Positions 1 to 10,845 of a stretch of 64,000 nucleotides of DNA are shown in pieces; position 1 is the first letter of the stretch, and each line of letters opens with the position of its first letter. A program made the position numbers and the translations under genes. Below the pieces are notes generated by a model. It was not told the origin of the DNA. It searched no databases and worked only from the letters and a program-made list of their open reading frames with translations. The DNA is from Ctenosaura bakeri. Lineage: Eukaryota > Chordata > Lepidosauria > Squamata > Iguanidae. The DNA is taken from contig CAOLHI010001245.1 in assembly GCA_948474755.1 (NCBI GenBank), positions 186,001 to 250,000 of the forward strand, written 5' to 3'.

Positions 1-2
1 CG

Positions 3-2177
3 AACTTCTGTCGGAAGTTCATCCCCGAGTACGCGACCCTAGCGGCCCCCATCACCAGCGTGCTCCGGGGAAAAGCACCCTTCCGGTGGACCGAGGAGGC
101 CCAGCAGGTGTTCGAGCGGCTGAAAACCTGCTTCACGTCTGAGCCCGTTCTTCAGCACCCGGACCCCAGGCGGCCGTTTGTAGTGGAGACCGACGCCTCG
201 GATGTGGCGGTCGGGGCGGTCCTGTTGCAAGCTGGGGGTCCAGAGGGCCAACTCCGACCTTGTGCCTACTACTCGCGGCAGCTGTCTTCCCCCGAGCGGA
301 ACTATACCATCTGGGAGAAGGAACTCCTGGCGGTTAAGGCGGCCTTCGAGGCCTGGCGGCACCTGCTGGAGGGCGCCCGGCATCCGGTGCAGGTACGGAC
401 TGACCACCGCAACCTGGAGTACCTCCAGACCGCCTGCAAGCTGACTCTGCGGCAGATGCGGTGGGCCCAGTTCTTCTCGCGGTTTCATTTCCAGCTCCAG
501 TATGTGCCGCGGGCTCGTAACCGCCGCGCCGACGCCCTGTCCCGGAATCCAGAGTATGCCGCGACTCCGGAGCCCGAGGTGCGGTCCACTATCCTGCGCC
601 CGGAAAACTTTGCGGCGGCGGTGGAGGTAGCCACCCTGGCAGAGTGGATCCGGGAGGCCCAGGCTCGGGAGCCGCCCCGGGGGCCCCTTCAGCTGGGGGA
701 AGCCTGCTCCCCATGGTCCCAACGGGAGGGGCTGCTGTATCACAAGGGCCGTTTGTTTGTTCCAACAGGTCCGTGCCGGGACAAGGTGTTGTGGCTCTGC
801 CACGACAGCAAACCCGCGGGGCACTTTGGCCCGTTCAAGACCATGCACCTGGTGACCCGTGAGTTCTGGTGGCCCCGGGTACGAAGGGACATCGACCGCT
901 ACGTCCGCACATGCCCCGTGTGCCGCCGTGCCAAGGACCCGTCGGGGAAACCTCCAGGTCTCCTCCAACCTCTACCAACTCCGACGGGTCCCTGGAAGGC
1001 GGTGTCCATGGACTTTATCACCGAGCTCCCACCGTCTCGAGGACACACGGTCATACTGGTGGCGGTGGACCTTTTCACCAAGATGGCGCACTTTGTCCCA
1101 TGCCCGTTACTGCCCACCACCAAGGAGATGGCTCGCCTAGTGTTACACCATGTGTTCCGGCTCCACGGCCTCCCCGAAGGGATCGTGTCCGATCGGGGAC
1201 CCCAATTCACGGCCCGGTTCTGGCAGTGCCTGCTGCGTCAACTGGACGTAGAGCCCCGCTTGTCTTCTGCCCACCACCCGCAGACGGACGGCCAGACGGA
1301 ACGTACCAACGCAACCCTGGAGCAGTACCTACGTTGCTACAGCTGCTACCAGCAGGACAACTGGGCGGACCTGCTACCTCTGGTGGAGTTTGCCTATAAT
1401 AACACCGTCCACGCCTCCACCCAGCAGACCCCATTCTTCGCCAACTACGGCTACCATCCACGTTGATTCCCGGCCGTCGGGGCACCATCCGCGGTGCCCG
1501 CCGCTGACCAATGGCTCCAGGAGCTGCGGGCGTTGCAGAGCCTGCTGCAAGAGCAACTAGAGCTTGCCAAGGTGGCATACAAGCGGACCACCGACCGCCA
1601 ACACCAACCGGGCCCGCCGTTGCAGGTCGGGGAGCGGGTCTGGCTATCCACCCGCTTCCTCCCGACAGGTCGCCCCAGCCGCAAGCTGGATGCCCGGTTC
1701 ATTGGGCCCTTTGAAGTCACGGCCCAGTTGAACCCCGTGGCTTATCGGCTGCAGCTTCCACACAACCTGCAGGTTCACCCCGTGTTCCATAGGTCACTCT
1801 TGCTGCCAGCCTCGGGAGTGCGTCCCGACGCCGGACCAGGTCCACCTCCAGCGTCTGTGATTGTGGATGGCGAGGAAGAATTCGAAGTGGCTGAAATCCT
1901 CGACTACCGCTGGCAGAGAGGGCGCTTGCAGTACCTCGTAGACTGGCGTGGCTACGGGCCGGAGGAACGGTCCTGGGAGGATGCCACCGATGTCCACGCG
2001 CCCCGGCTGGTGCGGGCCTTTCACCGGCACTTCCCTGCCAAGCCGCGGCCTCGGCGGGGTAGGGGGGGCGAGTCTGGGGAAGGGGGTGATGTCAGGGGCA
2101 TGGGCCCGACGGGCAGAGAGCTTGCAGCTGTGAGGCACAGTCCAGCTGCGAGCCCTCAGCCACATGGCCACGCCTGA
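3..2177 (+). pseudogene. pol: Ty3/gypsy chromovirus pol 3' part: RT end, RNase H, integrase, chromodomain; one in-frame stop
   Basis: This is the C-terminal half of a retrotransposon polyprotein, cut by the window edge. In order it shows the end of reverse transcriptase (NFCRKFIPEYA), RNase H (VETDASDVAVGAVLL with its Asp, the YTIWEKELLA Glu, RTDHRNLEYL, and RRADALSRNPE), and an integrase zinc region (His near LCHDSKPAGH, then CPVCRRAK). The integrase core has its acidic triad in MDFITEL, VSDRGPQF and TERTNATLEQ. Counting from the Met at 60, the three acids are residues 318, 378 and 414, a DD35E spacing. The C terminus (about 1880-2030) is a chromodomain ([25 protein letters not shown]), which defines chromoviruses; it is expected to bind histone marks and steer integration. 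A single TGA at 1464-1466 interrupts the frame between the integrase core and the GPF/Y-like region. The same frame resumes without a shift, so this is a substitution. The frame ends about 88 bp inside the 3' LTR. GC content is far above the flanks. Confidence 0.93.
2071..2089 (+). promoter_or_regulatory. Polypurine tract of the Ty3/gypsy element
   Basis: A purine run (GGGGAAGGGGG) lies directly before the LTR start. In LTR retrotransposons this RNA segment resists RNase H and primes plus-strand DNA synthesis. Its place fixes the LTR boundary. Confidence 0.7.
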
Positions 2178-2474
2178 TTGGTCGGCCCTCAACCACATGG
2201 CCACGCCTGATTGGTCGGTGCCTGGCTTGGAGGGCTATTTGAGGCAGGCGCCAGGCTGTGGAAGGCATGGAGCAACAACCGTCGGTCAACCGTGGTCCTG
2301 CTGTCCATGCCTTGTTCCTGCCCTCGCCTGAAACCAGTCCTCCTGTTCGCCTTAGTGAAGTAACCTGCCCTATGTACTTTAACAGCCTGTGTTTATTTCT
2401 GTTAAGACTGCATTAAAGCCCTGCAGCTCTAACCAGCTCCCCTGCCTCTGCCTGACCACCGCCTGGCACTGACA
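2090..2474 (+). repeat. 3' LTR of the Ty3/gypsy chromovirus (about 385 bp)
   Basis: The segment starts TGTCAG and ends CTGACA, a perfect 6-bp terminal inverted repeat with TG...CA ends, directly after the polypurine tract. The next base begins L1 sequence, so the right boundary is sharp. U3 holds two tandem 33-bp units (2153-2185 and 2186-2218), each with an inverted CCAAT box (ATTGG). An ATTAAA polyadenylation-like signal lies near 2413. The 5' LTR and the left target-site copy (expected to read GAGAT or similar) are outside the window. Confidence 0.82.
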
Positions 2475-3085
2475 GAGATCTTCAACGACAATAAAGGTTG
2501 TTTTCTTGGGGTAGAGGTGACTACTCACCAAACAAAAATACTGATAATTGGAACATATGCCCCAAACGGAAGCAAAGGTGATTTTATGAAATCATAATTA
2601 TGAATTATTTATTGAGTAAATCCCTAAACAATATTATACTTTTGGGAGATATGAATAGAGTGATAAATCCTGCAATGGATAGAGCTACGCAGAAAAAATT
2701 AGAGAAATCAGGGTAAACTCCCCAAAAGCTTTTTTTCGATGATAGAAGAATTTTCATTACTTGACATGAGGAGATTTAAGAATGGACAGGCACAAGGATA
2801 TACATACTTTTCAGACCGACATAAATCCATGTCAAGAATCGACTTAATTCTAGCATCTGAAACTCTTCTCACCTGTATAATGAAAATGGAAATTTTACTA
2901 AAATTGTGTTCGGACCACAACCCTATTCAAATAGAATTACGACTGAAAGACTGAAAACTAGAGAAAAATTTTGGATACTAAATGATGCTATCTTTCAAAA
3001 AGAAGAATATATACAAAAAGCTAAAAAGGCTGTAAAACAGTATTTCCAAGAGAATATTTCAAAAGAGACTTTCATTTCCCTTTCA
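2475..3085 (+). pseudogene. L1 LINE ORF2 remnant (endonuclease C-terminal region and linker)
   Basis: The broken translation runs GVEVTTHQTKILIIGTYAPN, LLGDMNRVINPAMDRAT, SRIDLILASE and CSDHNPIQIELRL. These correspond to the apurinic endonuclease domain of L1 ORF2, including the end SDHNPI. The linker follows in another frame (KTREKFWILNDAIF, KKAVKQYFQENISKETFI). Stops and frameshifts near 2600, 2715 and 2950 show it is dead. The similarity stops near 3085, before reverse transcriptase. The chromovirus LTR joins it inside the endonuclease, so the chromovirus inserted into this L1. Confidence 0.8.
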
Positions 3086-3520
3086 AGAGGAGTTCCAGAA
3101 CAGTATTCAGCTGCAGCAGATGTATTCACTACCTGGTTGCATAAACAGAGTTCCTCAAGTTTCACATGGACTCAACAAGTGGTTGAATGGGTTGGCTCTG
3201 GTTGGATTGGCCAACACGATTCCATCCATGATATTGTCTGTTCTTGGATGATGTGTAACTATTTGTCAGTGCAACTACTTTATTTAATAGCACTGACTGC
3301 AGATTTACACTGTACAAGCATAATGTAAGATCTCAGCCAGAGATTGCCCGAGTTGATATTTAATAAGACCTTCCTTTTTACTGCACTGTCTTCTCCCATG
3401 TCTACTTCAGGAGGACAACTCCAGGAAGCTCCCAGACCTGGAGAACTAGAGAACGGTGCCATGCCAGCAACTGTTCAAGAAACTGTGGAAATCTCTCCAA
3501 CTCAAAAGAGCAAAGGCTCA
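3086..3520. other. Unrecognised sequence between L1 remnant and MITE
   Basis: No repeat family, gene or convincing ORF was recognised. The frame that leaves the L1 remnant stays open to 3328, but its residues match nothing known to me. Confidence 0.4.
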
Positions 3521-3722
3521 AGCCATTTCCACACTACACTGTTATAGTCCTATTATTCCACTTTCAACATCCTATGGAATCATGGGCTTTACAGTTTAGG
3601 GAAGGGCACTTAGAATTCTCAGCCAGAGAGCTCTTGGATCTCAATAAACGACAAACCCCAGAATTCCACAGGATGTTGAAAGTAGAATAATAGCACTATA
3701 ACAGTGTAGTGCAGAAATGGCC
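3521..3722. mobile_element. Foldback MITE, family A (GGCCATTTCC ends), full copy
   Basis: The two halves are inverted copies. The left end reads agCCATTTCCACAC then CTGTTATAG; the right end reads CTATAACAG then GCAGAAATGGCC. Flanking trinucleotides are TCA and TTA, one mismatch apart, consistent with a decayed 3-bp target duplication. There is no coding capacity. Confidence 0.82.
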
Positions 3723-3844
3723 TTAGGTAGAATCCCTTCATACATTCACCTATAAACTTTGTAACAGCCCTGTTCTAACCTTTCCCTGCCCTGGCTTTGT
3801 TCCTTTTACACAGATTAGCATGAATTTACCCAGAGTTTAGAAGA

Positions 3845-3888
3845 CTACTACTATTACTATTACTACTACCACCACCACTACTACTTCT
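3845..3888. repeat. Imperfect CTA/CCA trinucleotide repeat
   Basis: A run of ctactactattac-type trinucleotides grades into accaccacc. It is a simple-sequence tract without other context. Confidence 0.75.
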
Positions 3889-4900
3889 GGGACTGTAGTC
3901 CAAATCATTATTTTTCAGCTCTGAATTTAGACCCTTTGTAGTATAAAAGCAGCTGAAGAAATCCTCTACAAGTTCATGTGCTCATAAGCATTCATGTGTT
4001 CTTAATCACCCCAGTTCCAGTTCTGTTCTTCAAGAAAACAGATTTTCTTCCCAGAGTGCTCTACCAGTGGCAAGAAATTAATTATTCCATTTGTAACTCT
4101 TCAAGTATCTTTGAGTTAACAAGCTCTGAACTTAACTGGTTAATCATTTGTTGGCAGCCTTACACTTGAAAGGCTCACCAAAAGGGGGGAAAATTGCTAG
4201 AAATATTCTTTTTACTCTGTTTGGTAATTAACGTATTCATTGATCTCTAATTGTGCGGCAATTTGTATCTCTGTTTCATTAATTCCTTGGGAATTAATAT
4301 TCATTTCTACCACGAGGCATCTTTTCTCCCTTTTTGCTAATAACCTGGCCCAGAAAGGTTGGGCTGGAAGTTCTGGGAGAGTGTGTGTGGTTTCACCCAG
4401 ATAATCCCATTCATAATCCCCAGGATGAATTAATCAGTATTGCACAATGGTCCTATCATGTTGAGAGCCTCAAAAGCACATTTGTGCATACAGCAACATT
4501 GTGTATGTGGACTGATTCAGTCACTAGCATGTACATGGGGGTTGCATAGGGCTGGCATAGTTTATCTTCACAGGTTTATGCTATGCTGAGAGAATGTTGG
4601 ATTGTAGCCAATGCTATAATCTGAGGATGGGTGCCTTATAGCACACATTTGGGCCTGGCCGGTTCTGTGAAGAGCAGCAGCGCCCATTTTACCAGCCAGC
4701 ACTGCTCTTCTTAGAGCCTACCCACTTTCTGTCTCACTTTCACACAGGAAGCAGAAAGCGGTCAGCTTTGGCTATAATGGGACACAGTGGCAGCATGATG
4801 CGAATGAGGGTGTCTCTCCTGCCACCTGCTATGGCTCAAATGTATAAAAATATTTCTGATAAAAATTCTGAGATTTTTCTTTTTTTAATATATGCCCTTT
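3889..4900. other. Gene-free stretch; possible regulatory AT-rich block near 4190-4320
   Basis: No ORF or repeat family was recognised. The part around 4190-4320 is AT-rich with several homeodomain-like TAATTA/ATTAAT cores (ggtaattaac, cattaattcc, gaattaatat). Confidence 0.3.
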
Positions 4901-5094
4901 GTTGTTGTTGTGTGCCTTCAAATTGTTTCTGACTTACAGTGACCCTAAAACAAACCTATTGTGGAGTTTTATAGGCTGTGAGTAGGTGATGTGACCAAAG
5001 TTGCCTCACAGGCTTCTATGGCCAAGCAGAGAATCAAACCCTGGTGTCCAAGGTCATAGTTCAACATTCAAACCACTACATTATGCTGGCTCTC
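4901..5094 (-). repeat. tRNA-headed SINE with CAA tail, full-length antisense copy
   Basis: On the plus strand it begins gttgttgttgtgtgccttca (the tail) and ends with the reversed tRNA-like head (aaaccactacattatgctgg). The same unit recurs on both strands across the window. Confidence 0.82.
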
Positions 5095-5639
5095 CTGTTC
5101 CCCCATTAAAAAAGACCACTTTATTAAAAAAAAAAATCCAAGTACTCTCCACCATTTTAGGAATGGTGGCTACCATTCCCTGTCTACATATTCTACATGG
5201 GAACATCCTTTTAAGAATATTTGGGAACACCAGGAAATCCAAAGAGCTGTAGTCAGACTGTTCATAGGAGCTGTTACTCAGAGTACCTAATTCTCTAGCA
5301 TTAGGTGTCCCTCACAGATACTAGAAGGACTGGTGTATTTGGGGAGAGGTTCAGCATACCTGCAGTTCAGTTGGTGTGGTTCCAGCTGTTTGCGCTGAAC
5401 AACCAACCTCCCTAGACAAGGCAGGCAACAAATGCTCTCTGGTTGCTGGAAAAAAATGTCAACCACCCACTCTGTAGGAGACTCCCAAGCCACTCGGAGA
5501 CTGCCCTGTTCTTGAACCCAGACTACTTTTCTGCATGCTTTCCTGACAGTTTTGGTTTCCCAGTTTCTGACTGATACTGTGACTGATACCTCTGGACTGC
5601 TAATCAACCAAAGGGCTTCTCAGTTCCTCAGGTGAATTA

Positions 5640-6195
5640 CAATACCTAGTGAAAAGAACTCCACCAGCTGGCAGCCGATTTCTAAGCACAATTCAAAGTA
5701 TTGGTGTGACCCATAAAACCCAACATGGCTTGGGTTCAGGTTTTCTGAAGAACCGTATCTTCCTGTATGAACCTGCAAGGGCTCTAAGATTTTCAGAGGA
5801 GGCACTTTTTTCAATTCCATCACCTTCAGAGGTGTGTTTAGTGGGAAAACAAAGGGAGCCTTCTCCATGGCTGCTCCCAGGTTCTAAAACCCACTTTCTA
5901 GGGAGGCTAGGCTGATTTCTTCTTTGCTGTCCTTTTATCAGCAAGTGAGGAATTTTTTTATTCCATCAGGTTTTGGGGAACTGATGGTTTGACATTAAAG
6001 TGGGGCTTGTTCTTTGATTTTGAATCAAAGTTGTAAAGGATTCCAATTCTATAGCCAGTTTAATACTATTTTAATATTTAATGTTTTGTATGTTTTTAAG
6101 TATATGTGGTTTTATCTGCATTTCTTTATGTCTTGGAAGCCAACAGGAATCCAAGTCTTTGTGGAAAGGTAGGATATAAATAAAATGTTTATTTG
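5640..6195 (+). pseudogene. L2-like LINE, ORF2 C-terminal fragment and 3' UTR
   Basis: The plus-strand frame carries YEPARALRFSEEALFSIPS, PSEVCLVG and, after damage, WLLPGSKTHFLGRLG. This matches the C-terminal tail that follows reverse transcriptase in L2-type LINEs (YxPxRxLRSS, then a PxLWNSLP-like block). An AT-rich 3' UTR follows, ending in the phrase aggatataaataaaatg. The copy is strongly 5' truncated and frameshifted. Confidence 0.65.
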
Positions 6196-6330
6196 ATTGA
6201 TCGATTGAATACTGGTTGTTAACAATTGTTGGACTGTCTATTGTTTAAACTATATTTTTTAACGCATATTGTAAATTGCCTTGGGTCCTATATTGAGAGA
6301 AAAGAGGGATATAAATAAAACAAAATAATC
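6196..6330 (+). repeat. Second L2-like 3' UTR tail
   Basis: The phrase attgccttgggtcctat and the end gggatataaataaaac repeat the 3' UTR end just upstream, with another sequence path. It is a separate short 3' end of a related LINE. Confidence 0.5.
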
Positions 6331-6644
6331 AATAGGGCATTTGTGCACAGTTCTACATTGGCAAGGTGGCATTTATGGGCACATCATCCATTGTCATGCC
6401 AGCAGGTGATAGGAAAGACTGCTGGAGAATCACTGCCTTTCCTAGTAGATAACAGTGGGCAAGATGGACAAATAATACTCCTGCTTGTAGAAACAGTCAG
6501 TGGCATGCTCCCTCGTAGAAGAAGCATTCCTCCTTCCTGTAATGACATTATGGTATAATGACTAGAAGGCTGTGCCTTGCCTTTATGGCATCTAGATAGC
6601 AGTCTCCATCAAACTATGAAGTTCAGTGTTCAATGTTGGGAAAT

Positions 6645-6775
6645 TTGCTCTTTCCCCACCTCACCAACCTCACACAGTTGTTATGAGGATAAATTGGTGG
6701 GTGAGGTAAAACATCCATGTATGATGTCTTAAGTTCACTGGAGGAAATGCAGGACTTAAATAACATTTTTTAAAA
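6645..6775 (+). repeat. Sauria-type SINE tail, decayed
   Basis: It shows ccaacctcacacagttgtta, tgaggataaattgg and gttcactggagg. This is the central and 3' body of Sauria SINEs, as in the better copy at 44406-44627. Confidence 0.55.
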
Positions 6776-7329
6776 AACCTAATACATGCAACTAACTTTG
6801 AAGGAGAATAAACAAACATACAAAAGGGAAACTCTTTATGAGATGGCTTGAACAAGCGCTGGAATGGTCTCTGTAAAACTGAGAAAGCTTTCCCCGTCTT
6901 CAGAATTATTTATTTAAGTCACACGAAACATATGCAGATTTAATCCATCAATTAATTAATCAGCTAGAATGCATAGAAGTAATGGACTAATATTTCTTTA
7001 AACAGCTGACAGCTTACTCATGTTATCTATCAAATCCTTACCACCATCGATGCTTTCACATCGATCCATCAGCTCATGAATCCATTTCTTTCAGATCAGT
7101 GGTGAGGGAGGATTCCAGTCTTCCTATAGCAGCCAGTAAAAAGTCTGAGCCATTGATGGCAGCTCTTTCTCAAAAGTCCCCTCACACCCAATTCTCCATT
7201 TTTTCCTCATAATGTTTTGTAAGGGGCATCATCATGTTATCCCTTTCTCCATCCTTGCTTCACATTATTGATCTTTTGCTGAGGAGGAAAGGAAGTCTGT
7301 GATGGACAGTGCTGATGCTAAAAACAGGT

Positions 7330-7895
7330 GTTTTATTTCAAAATCATTATTCAATCTTTTAAATATTTATACACTGCTTGATACTCTGAGATCTTAAGGC
7401 AGCATGCAATAAGATCAATTTAAATAGTTTAAAACAATTTGAAACAACAACAACAAAAATCTGAATAAATTAAAAGCACATGAAACAAACAAGCAAGTGA
7501 AGATAAAAGTTTCAAACCAGCCAAAGTAGTCTTAGGCCATTTCCACACTAGCCTGTTATAGCGCGATGATTCCACTTTCAACATCCTCTGGAATGCTGGG
7601 GTTTGCAGTTTCAGGAGGGGCCAACCGGCCCCTCCCGAAACTGCAAACCCCAGGATTACAGAGGATGTTGAAAGTGGAATCATCGCGCTATAACAGGCTA
7701 GTGCGGAAATGGCCTAAGACATCCACATTTGAGGTATTACAATTAGGCTCCTAAGGCTTTAGTAAAGAGCCATGTTTTTACTGGAATAATAACTGTGTTG
7801 TGGTACCAAATGGACTTCTAAGGAGAAGGCTTTCCGCAAGCAGCATACCAGAGAAAAGAAGGCCCTCTCCCACATCTTCCCACAGTGTATTTCTC
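7330..7895 (-). repeat. L2-like LINE 3' region (copy X), split by a hairpin MITE
   Basis: The plus strand shows the reversed L2 3' end: an A-rich block with caacaacaac near 7440-7460, then aaagagccatgtttttac and aagaaggccctctcccac on the far side. The MITE at 7535-7714 lies between the two parts. Subfamily not known. Confidence 0.55.
7535..7714. mobile_element. Hairpin MITE, family A, near-perfect palindrome
   Basis: A 180-bp element whose arms pair almost completely, meeting at a 4-nt loop (AACC, 7623-7626). Ends are GGCCATTTCC and GGAAATGGCC. The palindrome continues into the flanks (CTTA/TAAG, 7531-7718). The similar open frames on the two strands (starting MIPLSTSS) are a by-product of the symmetry. 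The inner arm (aaactgcaaaccccagga) is shared with the half-copy at 37870-37955. Confidence 0.9.
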
Positions 7896-7902
7896 CCATG
7901 TA

Positions 7903-8455
7903 ATAATAATAATAATATTTATTTATAATGCCCTTCACACCAAAGGGTGGAACAACGACTTATATAATCAGGGACAAAGATATTAAAACAGAAAAGTATG
8001 ACAATATATGGCATGAAATCCCCAATACCCCACCAGTTGCTACCTATCTCAGCACCTTAAACACATCTCAATGACTTAAGATGGAGAGTCAAAGAGGAAG
8101 GTCTTCAACCATTTAAAAAATGGATGAGATCCTCCTCCAGCCAGAAATCCAAAGGAAGACCATTCCGCAAATTCGGAGCCAGATCTTGAAAGGCTCACAG
8201 CCTTGACAAAGCTGTGTGAGTTGGTGGAACAGACAATAATCCTTTGCCTATAGATCTTAAATTCCTGTAAAGAACATACCATGCAAGCCGAGCTGCTAGG
8301 TGCTGAGGAAGGTTAAAGTGCAAAGCTTTAAATGCCAGGACCAAAAGTTTGAAATACATCCTGGCCCAAACTGGTAGCCAGTGAAGGAATCTACAGGAAG
8401 AAGAAACAGGTGATATTTTGTCAGATTTAAACCAAACCAGACAGCATTGTTCTGA
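7903..8455 (-). pseudogene. Older L2-like LINE (copy Y), 3' part
   Basis: On the minus strand the translation includes SQNNAVW, then FLHWLPVWARMYFKLLVLAF and KALHFNLPQHLAARLA. This is the conserved L2/CR1-group segment after the RT thumb (LHWLPVxARI...FKxLxLxFKALxGLAPxYLAELL). Its 3' tail is the AAT-rich run at 7903-7920. The more N-terminal piece of the same reading order lies at 10845-11100; copy Z sits between. Confidence 0.72.
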
Positions 8456-8465
8456 GATAATAATA

Positions 8466-8553
<88 letters not shown>
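8456..8553. repeat. Compound (ATG)n-(AAT)n microsatellite
   Basis: About fifteen ATG units are followed by about fifteen AAT units. It lies at the 3' end of L2 copy Z and probably grew from that element's short tail repeats. The poly-Ile, poly-Ser, poly-Leu and poly-Met frames here are artefacts. Confidence 0.95.
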
Positions 8554-8557
<4 letters not shown>

Positions 8558-10845
8558 TTTATTTCTATCCCGCCTCTCCAGATGGATCGAGGTGGCAAAC
8601 AGCAATAATGCATTAATTACATTAAAAACATTAAAAACATACCCAATCCTCCCCACCCACCAACCGAGCTAAAACCAACCCCCTAAAACACATAACAATT
8701 AACAATTAATTAACTATTAAAAGAACGTATTAAAAGAACAGCAGGACAACTGGTGGGAGGCAGTGGAAGTACTAGTCTTGGAAGGCCTGTCGGAAGAGAT
8801 GAGTCTTGACTGCTTTTTTAAAGCAGTCAAGACTGGTAATATGCCGGGTCTCCTCCAGCAGGCCATTCCATAGCTTGGGAGTGATAGAAGAGAAGGTCCT
8901 CTGGGTAACCACAGCCAACCAAGTTCTGACTGGCTGCAGTAAGTTCCTCCCAGAGGAACTTAGTGTGCGGGGTGGATTATATGGGAGAAGGCGATCCCTC
9001 AGGTAGTCTGGCCCCAAGCCATAAAGGGCTTTAAAGGTAATAACCAACACCTTGTACTGTGCCTGGAAACTAATAGGCAACCAATGTAAAGACTTCACAA
9101 TTGGTGTTATGTGGTCAGTTTTAGGTCTACCAGTGACCAACCTGGCTGCTACATTCTGAACTAATTGAAGTTTCCGGACCAAGAATATGGGTAGCCCTAT
9201 GTACAGCGCATTGCAGAAGTCAAGCCGTGAAGTTACCACCACTGTTTTTAGGTGTTCCAGCTCCAGAAAGGAGTGCAGCTGGCGTATCAGCTGAAACTGA
9301 TAACAGGCACTCCTGGCCGCCGCATCTATTTGAGCTGTCATCTGAAGTGGCGAGTCCAAGCTGCGATCACAGTCTTTCAGGGGAAGTGTGACCTCGTCTA
9401 GAACTGGTTGACAAACCTCCATATCTGGGCTAGAGCCTTTAACAGCGAGTACCTCCGTCTTATCTGGATTCAGCTTCAGTCTGTTTTTCCTCACCAGTCC
9501 ATTACTGCTTCAAGACATTCATTCAGAGGTGAGATGCCAGCCTTAGTTGATGCTATTATCTGAGGCATGAAGAGATATGTCTGGGTATCATCAGCATACT
9601 GATAGCACCTTGCTCCTCCTGATGATCTCTCCCAGAGGTTTCATGTAGATGTTAAATATCATTGGGGACAGAACAGTGCCCTGAGGGACACCAGATTTAA
9701 GCTCCTTTTTGGAGGAGCAGCTGTCCCCAAGCATCACCATCTGGTATCTACCTGAGAGATAGGACCGGAACCACTTAAGTGCAGTATCCCCGATCCCCAG
9801 CCCTCTCAGGCGTTCCAGAAGGATACCATGGTCTATCGTATCGAAAGCCGCTGAGAGGTCCAAGAGTACCAGCAGGGTCACACTTCCCCTGTCAATACCT
9901 AGGCGAAGATCATCCACTAAGGCGACCATGGCAGTCTCAACTCCATATCCTGCCCTGAAGTCAGTTTGAAATGGATCTAGATAATCTTTTTCATCCAAGA
10001 CAGCTTGGAGCTGAAGACCAACAGCCCTCTCGATCACCTTGCTTAAAAATGGAAGATGGGAGACTGGTCTATAATTATTCATATCCAGGGGATCTAGGGA
10101 GGGTTTTTTAAGAAGTGGCCGTATAATCGCTTCTTTCAAACAAGCTGGAAAATTGCCGTCTCTGAGAGATGCACTAATAATGTATCTTAAATGGGTCTTA
10201 ATTGCAACTCCTCCCTGGATGACCAGCCATGAAGGGCAGGGATCAAGAGGGCAAGTCGTCTTTCTTATATTTCCAAGGAGCTTGTCTACGTCCTCGGTAC
10301 TCACTGACTGAAACTGATCCAGTATAATCCTGTTCACAGAGTCGCCGGACACTCCATTTGTAACCTCTGCTATAACACCGGCATCCAAGTCGGCTCTTAT
10401 CTGAGAGATTTTATCTGTGAAATGATTATTCAAAGCCTCACAGCAAGCTGCACTAGGTTCTAACAGTGAGTTCAGAGGAGTGGGTATCTGAGTCAGATCC
10501 CTTACCACCCCGAACAGCTCTGCTGGACGAGAAGTTGCAGATGCAATACGTGCAGAGAAGAAAGTCTTCTTCGCTGCATCTATTGCCGCTCCATAGGAAT
10601 GAAGGAATTCTCTATAGCGTGTCCTGTCAGATAAGAGTCCAGATTTCCGCCAGTTGCACTGTAGTCATTGTCTGACCTGCTTCATATTCCTGAGTTCTAC
10701 AGTATACCAAGGATTACGATTTGAAGCAGGCCGGAAAGGACACTTGGGAGCTATCGTGTCGATAGCCCTAGTAAGATCATAATTCCAGGTATTAACTAGG
10801 GCTTCAACAGGATCACCGGCTATACCAACCATAAGACCCTGCAGA
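8554..10845 (-). pseudogene. L2-like LINE (copy Z): ORF2 with RT, 5' truncated, at least two frameshifts
   Basis: This is the best preserved LINE in the window. Read on the minus strand it starts in the linker before reverse transcriptase (PVEALVNTWNYDLTRAIDTI, NPWYTVELRNMK) near 10840. The RT domain follows: NYRPVSHLPFLSKVIE, motif A in DLSAAFDTIDH, and motif B in SGVPQGTVLSPMIFN. A frameshift near 9600 moves the frame just before motif C, where YADD is still present (about 9586-9601) in another frame. A second shift near 9494 precedes KNRLKLNPDKTEV. The C terminus (LQLVQNVAARLVTGR, VKSLHWLPISFQAQYKVLVI, ITPKLWNGLLEE) ends at 8772, followed by a 3' UTR with tttatttctatcccgcct on the plus strand. 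The endonuclease is missing. Motifs place it in the L2 group of the CR1/Jockey lineage. Confidence 0.85.

Noticed and set aside
39..968. 309-codon minus-strand frame opposite the pol region
   Set aside because: It is a GC-driven shadow of the chromovirus frame; the plus strand has the recognised domains.
7429..7754. Matching proteins MIPLSTSS... on both strands
   Set aside because: Caused by the hairpin MITE; both strands read the same palindrome.
8195..8672. Frames with poly-Ile, poly-Leu/Ser and poly-Met
   Set aside because: They translate the (ATG)n/(AAT)n microsatellite.
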